A stretch of 17,823 bases of DNA from Alphaproteobacteria bacterium TMED93 (GTDB lineage Bacteria > Pseudomonadota > Alphaproteobacteria > TMED109): positions 1 through 17,823 of the forward strand of contig NHEU02000039.1 of assembly GCA_002171495.2 (NCBI GenBank). The letters are read 5' to 3'. Below the pieces are notes generated by a model that had not been told where the DNA came from, did no database searches, and saw only the letters and a program-made list of their open reading frames with translations. Both the position numbers and the translations under genes were made by a program. Within the stretch, counting starts at the first letter, position 1. Each line of letters starts with the position of its first letter. Positions 6,615 to 14,002 of the stretch are shown one piece after another.

Positions 6615-7066
6615 TAAGAGCAAGAGCAAAGGCGACAACAGGAAATGTAATGGATTTATCAATCAAAGGTAGATTAGGTATGGTCGTTGATGGTACTGGT
6701 AGAGATTATGATAAGATTAAAAACCAGACAGCACAATTAAGACAATTAGGTTATGATTGTTATATGATATTTGTCAATACAAGTTTAGATGTTGCATTAG
6801 AAAGAAATTCAAAAAGAGAAAGAAGTGTACCAGAATATATTACTAGAAAATCTTGGGAAGGTGTACAATCTAATATTGGTAAATTTCAAAATTTATTTGG
6901 TCTACAAAATATGGTCATAGTAGATAATAGTAAAGATGATAAAGAACTTACAACGGTTGTTATGAATAAAGTTGGTAAAGCAGTAAGAGGTTTATTATCA
7001 AATAAAATTAAGTCATACACGGCAAAAAGATGGATGGCTACAGAAAGAAAATTAAGAAGAAGATGA
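6581..7066 (+). CDS. P-loop kinase-like protein, C-terminal part (continues the gene at 6375)
   Basis: The first ATG in this frame is at 6581, but the frame is open further upstream and joins the first half at about 6563. The segment carries EARDIVRARAK, GRLGMVVDGTGRDYDKI (a Walker B-like strand ending in DGTG), the base-binding or lid-like VNTSLDVALERNSKRERSVP, and IVDNSKDD near the end. This is the standard second half of zeta-toxin/polynucleotide-kinase-like P-loop kinases, which phosphorylate nucleotides, nucleic acid ends or small molecules. The true substrate is unknown. No good Shine-Dalgarno sequence precedes 6581, so the ATG is probably internal. The stop overlaps the next start (ATGA). 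Confidence 0.8.
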   Translation: MPEDEAEARDIVRARAKATTGNVMDLSIKGRLGMVVDGTGRDYDKIKNQTAQLRQLGYDCYMIFVNTSLDVALERNSKRERSVPEYITRKSWEGVQSNIGKFQNLFGLQNMVIVDNSKDDKELTTVVMNKVGKAVRGLLSNKIKSYTAKRWMATERKLRRR

Positions 7067-9360
7067 AAACGTTTAAAGAATCAATAATTGATATACCGAG
7101 AAGGACTTATGCGCCAAAAGTATTTGATGACGCAGATACTCCTAATCCTACTATCAAAGATAGTGTAAAGAAACAGATTCAAAATCAATTAAAAGAATTT
7201 GAGTCCGAATATCCTATTTTAAAAGTATCATTGATTGGTTCTATTTTAACAAAAAGATATAGAAATGACGCAGACCTAGACCTTAATGTATTGTTTGATG
7301 TGCCTGCTGAAAAACAAGAAGAAGAGAGAACAAGATTATCTAAAAAGTATTTGTCTGCTAACAATCCAGATAATATACAAGGTAAACTAATACCTGGTTC
7401 TGAACATCCTATTAATTATTACTTCATAACTGATAAAGAAACTTATGATGACCAGAATAAAAAGGCTGACGCAGTATTTGATATAGAAAATAATAAATTT
7501 ATTAAAAGACCAGAAGATTTTACCTTTGATGTAAAATTGTATATAAATGATTTTGAGAAAAAGGTACAAGAGTTAGATGTAATTAAAGGTGAATTAAAAA
7601 GAGATATTATAGATTACAGAGAACTAGAAGAATTAGAACCTAATGATATTTTAAATCTACAAGATAGAATAAATGATAAGTTAGAAGAGATAGAAGATAG
7701 TATTAAATCTATTATCAAAGTAGGTGATGGTGTTGACGCAGATAGAAGAGCTGCATTTGATAAAGATATGTCACCAGATGAAATACAAAAGTTTGGTATA
7801 AAAAATAGATTACCTAAAAATGTTATCTATAAGATGTTAGAAAAGTATCACTATCTAAACTTCTATAAGAAGTGTAAGAAAATTTTAGATGATGGTAAAG
7901 TATCTGATAAAGAGATAGATGATTTAGAAATGCACGAAGCAAAAGGTAAATCAATTGCATTTAGTTTTGGTAGATTTAATCCACCTACAACTGGTCACGA
8001 AAAATTAATTAATAAAGTGGCAAGTGTGAGAGCAGATGATTACAGAGTTTATTTAAGTAGAAGTCAGGATCCTAAAAAGAATCCATTATCGCCTAGACAA
8101 AAACTAGACATAATGAAGAAGATGTTTCCTAGACACGCAAGAAATATAGAAGTTAATAATACAAATATGATATTAGATATTTGTACACTACTTTACAAAA
8201 GAGGTTATACAGATATAACTATGGTTGTTGGTAGTGATAGAGTAAGAGAGTTTGATACAATAATAAAAAAATATAATGATGTAAAATCAAGACACGGTTA
8301 TTATAATTTTGAAAATATTAATATTGTATCTGCTGGCGAAAGAGACCCGGATGCTGATAACGTATCAGGTATGTCAGCAAGTAAGATGAGAGCAGCTGCT
8401 TCAAGTAATGATATTAGTAGTTTTAAAAGAGGACTACCAAGAGGTGTTGACGCAACTGCCATTATGAAACAAGTTAGACAAGGTATGAACTTAGCCGCTC
8501 AATACACAGGAGAGACTAGAGAAGTTGTACCGTTTAAAGACTTTGAACACCAACAAATTAGAGATTTATATATTAGAGAAATGATATTTAATATTGGTGA
8601 AAAAGTTAACTATGTCAAAGAAGATGTACAAGGTATAGTAAAAAGAAAAGGTACAAATTATGTTGTACTAGAAGATAATAAAAATAATTTACACAAAGCT
8701 TGGATATGGGATTGTGTACCTGTATCAGCAGATAGAGAGGTAGACGTGAGGGAATATAACCTAGACGTTGACTATGGATTTGAAGCAGTATCAGAGGCCT
8801 CAAAAGCACATACTGATAGATTAGCTCAAGATAAAGACGTGAAAGATAAAAAAGGAACACAACCTAAAAAATATTATAGTGGATTACAAAAAGATGTTAA
8901 AGACAAAAGAGCTGGCCATTTTAAAGGCAAAGACACAACAAAGAATGACAACACACCAGCACCTGGAGATAAGACGGCAAAGACAAAGCCTAGTAAGCAC
9001 ACGCAAAAATATAAGAAAATGTTTGGAGAGTTATATAGTGAACTCAAAACCAAAGTCAAAGAAAGTACGGACATTGGTCAAGACTACTATAAACATACAT
9101 CAACCATAACACCAGGTGAACCAGACTATGCAGGATATGAAAATCCTACTTACAAACCATCACAACCAGGTAGTGGTGAAAGGCCTGAAATTAAAAAGGT
9201 AAAAGGTTTCCTAGAAAGAGAAGTAGATAAACCTACTCAAAAAGAAGTAAAAGAATGGGCGGCTTCAGAGTCCACAATTGATAAATATAGGGAACGATAC
9301 AAAGAACAATGGAAAGCAAAGCTTGAAGAGGCTGTTGCTAAAATGATAGAGAGAATTTAA
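7063..9360 (+). CDS. Fusion of polymerase-beta-type nucleotidyltransferase and (H/T)xGH adenylyltransferase domains, with basic modular tail
   Basis: I place the start at ATG 7063, which overlaps the upstream stop and gives the MKTFKESI leader, rather than the in-frame ATG at 7030. Domain 1 (about 45-165) has SLIGSILTKRY and DADLDLNVLFD, the GS...DxD pattern of polymerase-beta-type nucleotidyltransferases. A helical linker with EELEPNDILNLQDRI follows. Domain 2 (about 296-480) has SFGRFNPPTTGHEKL, the (H/T)xGH motif, and GMSASKMRAAA, the usual C-terminal SxTxxR-like motif of cytidylyl/NMN adenylyltransferases. VGSDRVREF fits between them. Next is a KOW/SH3-like stretch (GEKVNYVKEDVQGIVKRKG). 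The last 190 residues are lysine-rich, with a KDVKDK repeat. MHE|A precedes domain 2 and VSE|A precedes the tail, both like prohead-protease sites. The role may be NAD metabolism or protein/RNA nucleotidylation. The fusion is unusual. Confidence 0.8.
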   Translation: MKTFKESIIDIPRRTYAPKVFDDADTPNPTIKDSVKKQIQNQLKEFESEYPILKVSLIGSILTKRYRNDADLDLNVLFDVPAEKQEEERTRLSKKYLSANNPDNIQGKLIPGSEHPINYYFITDKETYDDQNKKADAVFDIENNKFIKRPEDFTFDVKLYINDFEKKVQELDVIKGELKRDIIDYRELEELEPNDILNLQDRINDKLEEIEDSIKSIIKVGDGVDADRRAAFDKDMSPDEIQKFGIKNRLPKNVIYKMLEKYHYLNFYKKCKKILDDGKVSDKEIDDLEMHEAKGKSIAFSFGRFNPPTTGHEKLINKVASVRADDYRVYLSRSQDPKKNPLSPRQKLDIMKKMFPRHARNIEVNNTNMILDICTLLYKRGYTDITMVVGSDRVREFDTIIKKYNDVKSRHGYYNFENINIVSAGERDPDADNVSGMSASKMRAAASSNDISSFKRGLPRGVDATAIMKQVRQGMNLAAQYTGETREVVPFKDFEHQQIRDLYIREMIFNIGEKVNYVKEDVQGIVKRKGTNYVVLEDNKNNLHKAWIWDCVPVSADREVDVREYNLDVDYGFEAVSEASKAHTDRLAQDKDVKDKKGTQPKKYYSGLQKDVKDKRAGHFKGKDTTKNDNTPAPGDKTAKTKPSKHTQKYKKMFGELYSELKTKVKESTDIGQDYYKHTSTITPGEPDYAGYENPTYKPSQPGSGERPEIKKVKGFLEREVDKPTQKEVKEWAASESTIDKYRERYKEQWKAKLEEAVAKMIERI

Positions 9361-9704
9361 TGAAGACATTTAAAGAGTACGATAAAATTGATGAGGCCTG
9401 TGAAGATGTTATCTTTGAACACGAATTAGAAGGTATTGAAGAGGCTGAATTTCAAGGTAAAAAGGTCAAACTTAATGACCCAATACGTGGTGGAAGTAAA
9501 AAATTTTACGTATATGTCAGAGACGGTGATAAAATTAAAAAAGTATCGTTTGGCGATACAACAGGATTAAGTATAAAAAGAGACGACCCGGCTAGAAGAA
9601 AAAGCTTCAGAGCTAGACACAATTGTGAGAATCCTGGTCCAAAAACTAAAGCAAGATATTGGTCTTGCTATCAATGGAGAGCGGGAGCAAAGGTAGATAA
9701 CTAA
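9360..9704 (+). CDS. Small MKTF-leader protein with conserved phage domain, probable head-associated
   Basis: The start overlaps the previous stop by one base. The 114-aa protein begins MKTFKEYDKIDEAC, a leader with the IDE|A site expected for gp21-type cleavage. The body (GKKVKLNDPIRGGSKKFYVYV, then KVSFGDTTGLSIKRDDPARR) ends with RARHNCENPGP and ARYWSCYQW, with two cysteines (C89, C105). I remember this RDDPARRKSFRARHNC block as a very common module in marine phage and virus genomes, catalogued as a DUF (I believe DUF5872). Its function is unknown. The leader and position suggest packaging with the head, which is inference. Confidence 0.8.
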   Translation: MKTFKEYDKIDEACEDVIFEHELEGIEEAEFQGKKVKLNDPIRGGSKKFYVYVRDGDKIKKVSFGDTTGLSIKRDDPARRKSFRARHNCENPGPKTKARYWSCYQWRAGAKVDN

Positions 9705-11611
9705 TGAGTAGATATAGAAAAACATTTAGAGAAGCAATGGCTGAGGTAGAACTTAACGAAGTTGGTTACCTACAATCAAGATTAAACGATAAACAAATTA
9801 TGAACATCAAAAAGATTTGGCAATTCAAAACTAAATCAGATGTCACACCAGCAGTTAAAAAAATGATTGCAAATATGGATGTACCAACTCAACTAGCAAT
9901 TAAAGACGCAGGTATAAAACATATATCAGATTTAATTGAAGGTAGAATGTCAGAAATAGACGCAATGGTAAAAGACGGTAAGTCGGCCGCTCAAATTGCA
10001 AAAGCATTAAAGATAGATGTTAAAGCTGTAAAAGCAATTCTTGGTGAAGAAGAAGGTGATTCTGCTCAAGATATGCAAGACGCAAAGCCAGCTAAAGAAA
10101 AAATTAAAGAGAATGTTGAAACTTGGTCAGAAGCTGCTGATGAAATGGATAAGAAAAAAAAGAAAGATGATATAGCACCTGATTCAGAGGCGCAAGCAGC
10201 GACAGAAAAAACAGACGATAAAGAAAAATTAAAAGCTCAAGTAGACCAGAAACAGGCAGAAATTAATCAACTAAAAGCAAAGGCTGAAACAGATAAAGCT
10301 AAAGTTGCTAAAAAAGAAACAGAAAAAATGGTAAATCCTGAAACTGGTGAACCATTATTACAAGTTGGTATTGCATATAAACATATGCGAGATAAAATGA
10401 AGAGAGAAAAGGAGCAAGTAAAAGAAGAAACATTAGAAGAGGCTCCTGATTCAATAACACCTATGATGTTAAAAACTCTTAAAAAAGAATACGAACCTTT
10501 TAGAGGTAAAAAAATTACTGCTGCTAGAGCAAAACAATTAATGAATATACTTGACAAACTAAATGATAAAAATTTAGAGATTTTAGGTAAAGCAAATATA
10601 CCTTTTGTTTCATCTGGTTCTAAATCAAAATTGGTAGTTAGAAAAATGAAATTTAAAACAACTACTATTAATCCTTTTAAAGAAGGAATAGATTTAGATG
10701 AAGAAATGTTTGAAGCTTGTTGGACAGGTTACAAACAAGTAGGTATGAAGAATAAGGGTGGTAAACAAGTACCTAATTGTGTACCTGAAGAACAAGAAGA
10801 AACAATTAAAGAATATTCTACACAACAAATTAAACAAGCATATGGTATTGCAAACGACCCTAGATATAAACAAGGTAATTATTCAGGTGCTGTTTCAGCA
10901 ATTGAAAAACTTGCAAAAGGTTTATCAAGACATCCAGATGTACAAAAAGTTTTAAAAAGAACTAATGAAGATATTAACGAGGGTAAGTTTACTAAATTAC
11001 ACAACTTACTAATTCAAAAAGGCCGAATGGCACAAGCAAAAGATAAACAAGGTGAAAATAATACTGATAAAGAAATTGCAAAACAAAAGAAGTTTCTAGG
11101 TATGAACGAAGCTTTAAATAAAGATGATGAAAAAGTGGTTAAAAAAGTTAAAGATATGTTAAAAGGTGCTAGTCAAGCACACGGTGACCAAGCAAAAGAA
11201 TTAGACAAAGCATTAAAAAATGAAATGAAAAAAGATGACGCTTACGCAATAGGTATGTCACAGGCTAAAAAAGTTATGAATGATGAACCACCTTTAGCTA
11301 AGAAAACAATTAAAAAAGGTCACGAAATTGCAGATAAGATTTTAAAAAAAGAACAAAATGAAAACCATCCTAGTAGAGAAATTTATGAACAGATTAAAGG
11401 TTTAAAAAACAAAGCTGAAAAATCTGGTATGCCATATGGTATACTTAAAAAAGTTTATGATAGAGGTATGGCAGCTTGGAGAGGTGGACACCGACCAGGA
11501 GCTACACAGCAACAATGGGCTTTTGCTAGAGTAAATTCATTTGTCACTAAATCAAGTGGTACTTGGGGTGGTGCAGACAAAGACTTAGCAAAACAAGTAA
11601 AGGGAAAATAA
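9704..11611 (+). CDS. Large modular, lysine-rich protein, candidate processed internal head protein
   Basis: The 635-aa protein begins MSRYRKTFREAMAEVELNEV. The modules I see are: a helical part with WQFKTKSDVTPAVKKMI (39-55); an HTH-like part, KSAAQIAKALKIDVKAVKAI (93-112); a coiled-coil lysine/glutamate region (165-245); ITPMMLKTLKKEYEPFRGKK (251-270); a two-cysteine module, EACWTGYKQVGMKNKGGK with NCVPEE (337-363); a helical module YSTQQIKQAYGIANDPRYKQ (371-390); and a C-terminal domain with PYGILKKVYDRGMAAWRGGH and WAFARVNSFV, a block I recall from phages (I believe DUF5824). Many joints have xE followed by a small residue (LNE|V, LGE|E, LEE|A, INE|G, MNE|A). No enzyme motif is seen. A scaffold/internal protein that is cut into pieces is my hypothesis. 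Confidence 0.78.
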   Translation: MSRYRKTFREAMAEVELNEVGYLQSRLNDKQIMNIKKIWQFKTKSDVTPAVKKMIANMDVPTQLAIKDAGIKHISDLIEGRMSEIDAMVKDGKSAAQIAKALKIDVKAVKAILGEEEGDSAQDMQDAKPAKEKIKENVETWSEAADEMDKKKKKDDIAPDSEAQAATEKTDDKEKLKAQVDQKQAEINQLKAKAETDKAKVAKKETEKMVNPETGEPLLQVGIAYKHMRDKMKREKEQVKEETLEEAPDSITPMMLKTLKKEYEPFRGKKITAARAKQLMNILDKLNDKNLEILGKANIPFVSSGSKSKLVVRKMKFKTTTINPFKEGIDLDEEMFEACWTGYKQVGMKNKGGKQVPNCVPEEQEETIKEYSTQQIKQAYGIANDPRYKQGNYSGAVSAIEKLAKGLSRHPDVQKVLKRTNEDINEGKFTKLHNLLIQKGRMAQAKDKQGENNTDKEIAKQKKFLGMNEALNKDDEKVVKKVKDMLKGASQAHGDQAKELDKALKNEMKKDDAYAIGMSQAKKVMNDEPPLAKKTIKKGHEIADKILKKEQNENHPSREIYEQIKGLKNKAEKSGMPYGILKKVYDRGMAAWRGGHRPGATQQQWAFARVNSFVTKSSGTWGGADKDLAKQVKGK

Positions 11612-11612
11612 A

Positions 11613-11885
11613 ATGGGATATTTAAATAACAAACCTGGCAGTATTGAAGAAGTAGCCAAGAATTTATCAAAACATACTGAAGAAAGTGGATATCAAAAGA
11701 TGTTCAAAAAGGAACTAGAGAAAACTGGTAAAGGTATCGGTTCTATGTCACCTAAAGAAAAGAAAGACTTTTTTAATATGATTGATAAGAAATACAAAAA
11801 AGAATCAGACGGCCAAGGTACTACTATGACAGGTATGAAGAAGACCAAAGTAGAAACAGAGCCAAAAATCAACTATAATAAGTAA
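11613..11885 (+). CDS. Small phage protein of unknown function (90 aa)
   Basis: It starts one base after the previous stop, behind AGGG (11601-11604). The sequence MGYLNNKPGSIEEVAKNLSK leads into a helical module, SGYQKMFKKELEKTGKGIGS, then MSPKEKKDFFNMIDKKYKK and a polar tail. The YQKMFKKEL...FFNMIDKKYK pattern is one I recognise from other marine phage proteins, where it also occurs fused to larger head-associated proteins. No function is known. It closes the block of modular proteins; the next gene has its own promoter. Confidence 0.75.
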   Translation: MGYLNNKPGSIEEVAKNLSKHTEESGYQKMFKKELEKTGKGIGSMSPKEKKDFFNMIDKKYKKESDGQGTTMTGMKKTKVETEPKINYNK

Positions 11886-11894
11886 AGAAAGTGC

Positions 11895-11923
11895 TTGCCT
11901 TTTATATAACCTTGTGTTATAAT
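11895..11923 (+). promoter_or_regulatory. Sigma70-type promoter with extended -10
   Basis: TTGCCT (11895-11900) is 17 nt from TATAAT (11918-11923), and the -10 is preceded by TGT, giving the extended TGnTATAAT form. It lies in the 64-nt gap before the phosphatase gene at 11950 and resembles the promoter at 4372-4400. It is probably used by host RNA polymerase. Confidence 0.75.
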
Positions 11924-11949
11924 AAGTCATAATAAAAAAGGACAACACT

Positions 11950-12426
11950 ATGAAAAAAATATATTGTGATATGGACGGTGTTCTTGTTGACTTTGTAAAA
12001 GGTGCTGAGTCTCTTACAGGTAAATCAATTACAGACTGGTCTAAAGGTAGTAAGTCAGAAAAATGGGGTATGATAAAATCTAACCCTAATTTTTGGCGAG
12101 AGTTACCTTGGATGTCAGGCGGTAAACAACTCTGGAACTTTTTAAAAAGATACGATACAGAAATTTTATCAGCATTTGTTGAAGATACTTACGACAAGAA
12201 TTGTATACCAGGAAAAAGATTTTGGGCATCCAAAAACCTAGGTATATCATCAAACAAAATTAATTTAGTTAAGCGTGTACAAAAACAGCAGTTTGCTAAA
12301 AAAGACGCAATACTAATTGACGATTATCCTAAAAATGTAAATGAGTTTAGAGCCAGAGGCGGACAAGGTATTGTTCACAATGGTGATACTTCAAGAACTT
12401 TGAGACTTCTTAAAAAGATGATGTAA
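11950..12426 (+). CDS. HAD-superfamily phosphatase, 5'(3')-deoxyribonucleotidase-like
   Basis: The 158-aa protein has the HAD motifs in order. Motif I is CDMDGVLVDF, with nucleophile D7 and acid/base D9. Motif II is ILSAF (S74). A motif III lysine lies at 117-118 (FAKKDAI). Motif IV is LIDDYPKN, with D124 and D125. The closing GGQGIVHNG is typical of the short 5'-nucleotidase C-type enzymes found in phages and bacteria. The probable reaction is dephosphorylation of (deoxy)nucleoside monophosphates, which fits phage control of nucleotide pools next to the adenylate kinase gene. Expression is from the sigma70-type promoter directly upstream, with AAAAAGGAC as RBS. Other HAD phosphatase substrates cannot be excluded. 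Confidence 0.85.
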   Translation: MKKIYCDMDGVLVDFVKGAESLTGKSITDWSKGSKSEKWGMIKSNPNFWRELPWMSGGKQLWNFLKRYDTEILSAFVEDTYDKNCIPGKRFWASKNLGISSNKINLVKRVQKQQFAKKDAILIDDYPKNVNEFRARGGQGIVHNGDTSRTLRLLKKMM

Positions 12427-12427
12427 T

Positions 12428-13048
12428 ATGTTAATTAAGAAATATGATTTAAAGTATGATGTGAATAAATTATGTTCAGAATTAAAAACCTTATTCCCTA
12501 AAAAAGATTACAAATGGCATAATGAGTTTCCTTGTAGAAACGGAACTTATTATTATAATTTATATGATGGTGATTTACCAAAACATATAGAGAATGCTAT
12601 AAACGAAAGTATTGGTGTTAAGATAAAACCTTTTTCATTTTTATGGGATTGGGATTGTACAACACTAGAACTAGAACCTCACAAAGATGATTACGCAGCC
12701 GCTACGGCAGCTCATACAAAAGGTCAAAGAGAAGAATATATATCACACTTTGATGATAGAGTATTTGTTTCAGACGCCAAAGATTCAGGTAGAAAAAATA
12801 AATCAGCACCTTTAAATGTCGTTGTAGGTTTACAAAACTATACAAGAACTGAAATATTAAATGAAAAAACTGGTAAGTGGGAAAGTATGACCTATGGACC
12901 GGGTGAAGTAATATTTTTTAATAACGAAGATTATCTCCATAAAGTATTCGTAGTAGGTAAAGATAAAGAGACCGTTCCTAAATGGTCTCTAAATTGTTAT
13001 GTAGACCATAGCGAGATTACCGACCCATTATTTTGGGACAAAGACTAA
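12428..13048 (+). CDS. Second 2OG-Fe(II) oxygenase-like protein
   Basis: The 206-aa protein starts one base after the phosphatase stop. LELEPHKDDY (80-89) supplies an HxD pair (H85, D87). A strand with NVVVGLQNYTRTEILN follows (130-145). YGPGEVIFFNNEDYLHKVF (156-174) carries the distal histidine H171, and a basic residue with WSLNCYV (K185 and 186-192) fits the 2-oxoglutarate-binding end of the beta-helix fold. An insertion of about 40 residues (88-128) separates HxD from the core strands. It is not closely similar to the oxygenase at 369. The substrate is unknown. A 7-bp hairpin near the 3' end (12967-12990) is inside the coding region. Confidence 0.7.
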   Translation: MLIKKYDLKYDVNKLCSELKTLFPKKDYKWHNEFPCRNGTYYYNLYDGDLPKHIENAINESIGVKIKPFSFLWDWDCTTLELEPHKDDYAAATAAHTKGQREEYISHFDDRVFVSDAKDSGRKNKSAPLNVVVGLQNYTRTEILNEKTGKWESMTYGPGEVIFFNNEDYLHKVFVVGKDKETVPKWSLNCYVDHSEITDPLFWDKD

Positions 13049-13054
13049 TTCCTT

Positions 13055-13062
13055 TATAAATA
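13055..13062 (+). promoter_or_regulatory. T4-type late promoter (TATAAATA)
   Basis: Exact TATAAATA in the gap after the oxygenase gene, 55 nt before the ATG at 13118, which has a strong GGGAGAG RBS (13105-13111). In T4 this element is read by host polymerase with gp55 and gp33. The flanking CTTTATAAATATTGG resembles the context of the copy at 13449. Confidence 0.8.
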
Positions 13063-13117
13063 TTGGTGTATATTAACAATTGAGTACCAATAATTTAACT
13101 TAAAGGGAGAGAATACT

Positions 13118-13408
13118 ATGTCAAGTTGGAAAAATACAGACGCAGCTGCTAGCGCACCATTATGGGCTGTAGCTGCAATCAGAAAAGAGCCTACTTCGGC
13201 TAATAGAACTGATTTGTTCGGCGATACAACTGCTGACAATTTCATTACTGGTGTGACTATGGGTCTTTTTAATTTCAAAGACACAGAAACACAATCTGGT
13301 AAAATTGCACACGCTGGTTGGAACCTAAAAACAACTGGTTCTGGTGGTAGAGCAAGTAGAATTCAGTTTGAAACATTAGTTGCATTAACTAACTCAGCTG
13401 ACGCTTAA
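13118..13408 (+). CDS. Probable late virion structural protein (96 aa)
   Basis: A well-placed RBS and late promoter precede the ATG, and a strong hairpin follows the stop, so this gene appears to be its own late transcription unit, as expected for an abundant structural protein. The sequence MSSWKNTDAAASAPLWAVAA continues to ANRTDLFGDTT and ends with HAGWNLKTTGSGGRASRIQ and FETLVALT. The small, glycine- and alanine-rich, beta-type composition and the closing HAGW...TTGSGGR block match what I recall of small structural proteins in T4-like marine phages. It has no enzyme motif. Whether it decorates the head or belongs to the tail is not clear. Confidence 0.72.
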   Translation: MSSWKNTDAAASAPLWAVAAIRKEPTSANRTDLFGDTTADNFITGVTMGLFNFKDTETQSGKIAHAGWNLKTTGSGGRASRIQFETLVALTNSADA

Positions 13409-13421
13409 TAATCAACAAACA

Positions 13422-13450
13422 TAGGGGTAGGAACTATGTTCCTACCCTTA
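13422..13450 (+). terminator. Strong hairpin, likely transcription terminator
   Basis: GGGTAGGAAC (13425-13434) pairs perfectly with GTTCCTACCC (13438-13447) around a TAT loop, and three more pairs (G-U, A-T, T-A) extend it to 13 bp. It is the most stable stem seen in the window and lies 14 nt after the stop of the structural gene. No classical U-run follows, only TTATAAATATATT, which is itself a late promoter. An mRNA-stabilising 3' end is an alternative. Confidence 0.7.
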
Positions 13451-13456
13451 TAAATA
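13449..13456 (+). promoter_or_regulatory. T4-type late promoter (TATAAATA) overlapping the hairpin
   Basis: Exact TATAAATA begins on the last pairs of the preceding hairpin and lies 66 nt before the ATG at 13523. Context CCCTTATAAATATATT is close to that of the promoter at 13055. The downstream RBS is AGGAG (13512-13516). Confidence 0.8.
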
Positions 13457-13522
13457 TATTAATAAAGTGATTGTATCAAATGGTACAAGTAGCATACCCA
13501 ATAGGGTTTATAGGAGAAAAAA

Positions 13523-13984
13523 ATGGCAGATAAGAAAATCACACAGCTTACCGATTTAGGTAACGCATTAGCTTCCGTAGATTTGTTCCACGTAGTGGAC
13601 GACCCAAGCGGAACACCAATCAATAAAAAAGTAAGTGCAAGCTCAATATTCAATAATATTCCTACATTTTTAGGATTGAAACAATCATCACAACAGGTAA
13701 CAACAGACGGTTCTACCGTTATTGTTGCAGACGTAACCTCAGCTATTACAGAAATTAACGCAGGCTCTCAAGCAGGTACAATTTCATTAGCAAATGGTAG
13801 TGATGGTCAAGTTAAAATGTTTATTAACACTTCAAGCGGTGGCTCATTTGCAGCTACAATTACACCAGCAAGTTTAAGAGGACACACTAGTGTTGTTTTA
13901 TCTGGCGGTGGTAAAACTGCTATGTTGATGTTTAAAAACGGTTCTTGGAATATTATGGGTGGTAACGCCTACACAACCGTATAA
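13523..13984 (+). CDS. Probable virion structural protein (153 aa)
   Basis: Expressed from a T4-type late promoter with a strong RBS. The protein begins MADKKITQLTDLGNALASVD, then LFHVVDDPSGTPINKK, an N-terminal block that I recall as the attachment-like start of many marine phage structural proteins. The rest is serine-, threonine- and glycine-rich with alternating beta strands (VIVADVTSAITEINAG, GTISLANGSDGQVKMFINTS and FKNGSWNIMGG), typical of fibre or head-surface beta domains. It has no cysteine or catalytic motif. The exact role is unknown. It is followed by a short gap and the coiled-coil gene. Confidence 0.72.
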   Translation: MADKKITQLTDLGNALASVDLFHVVDDPSGTPINKKVSASSIFNNIPTFLGLKQSSQQVTTDGSTVIVADVTSAITEINAGSQAGTISLANGSDGQVKMFINTSSGGSFAATITPASLRGHTSVVLSGGGKTAMLMFKNGSWNIMGGNAYTTV

Positions 13985-14002
13985 TAATGATTGGAAAATA
14001 TT

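Noticed and set aside
7030..7062. Upstream in-frame ATG for the fusion protein (adds 11 basic residues)
   Set aside because: It lies inside the preceding gene. ATG 7063 shares an ATGA overlap with the stop and gives the MKTFKE leader seen in other genes.
8615..9074. Long minus-strand ORFs with hydrophobic translations
   Set aside because: They are antisense to the fusion-protein gene. Lysine- and aspartate-rich coding DNA gives hydrophobic reverse translations, and no RBS or motif supports them.
8879..9109. Plus-strand 76-aa ORF inside the basic tail of the fusion protein
   Set aside because: It is an alternative-frame shadow of an A-rich coding region with no RBS or recognised domain.
12967..12990. 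7-bp stem-loop (AGAGACC with GGTCTCT) near the end of the second oxygenase gene
   Set aside because: It lies within the coding sequence with a 10-nt loop and no U-tract, so a regulatory role is not supported.
13991..14002. TTG start giving four extra residues for the coiled-coil gene
   Set aside because: The ATG at 14003 has a GGA at RBS distance, while the TTG has none.
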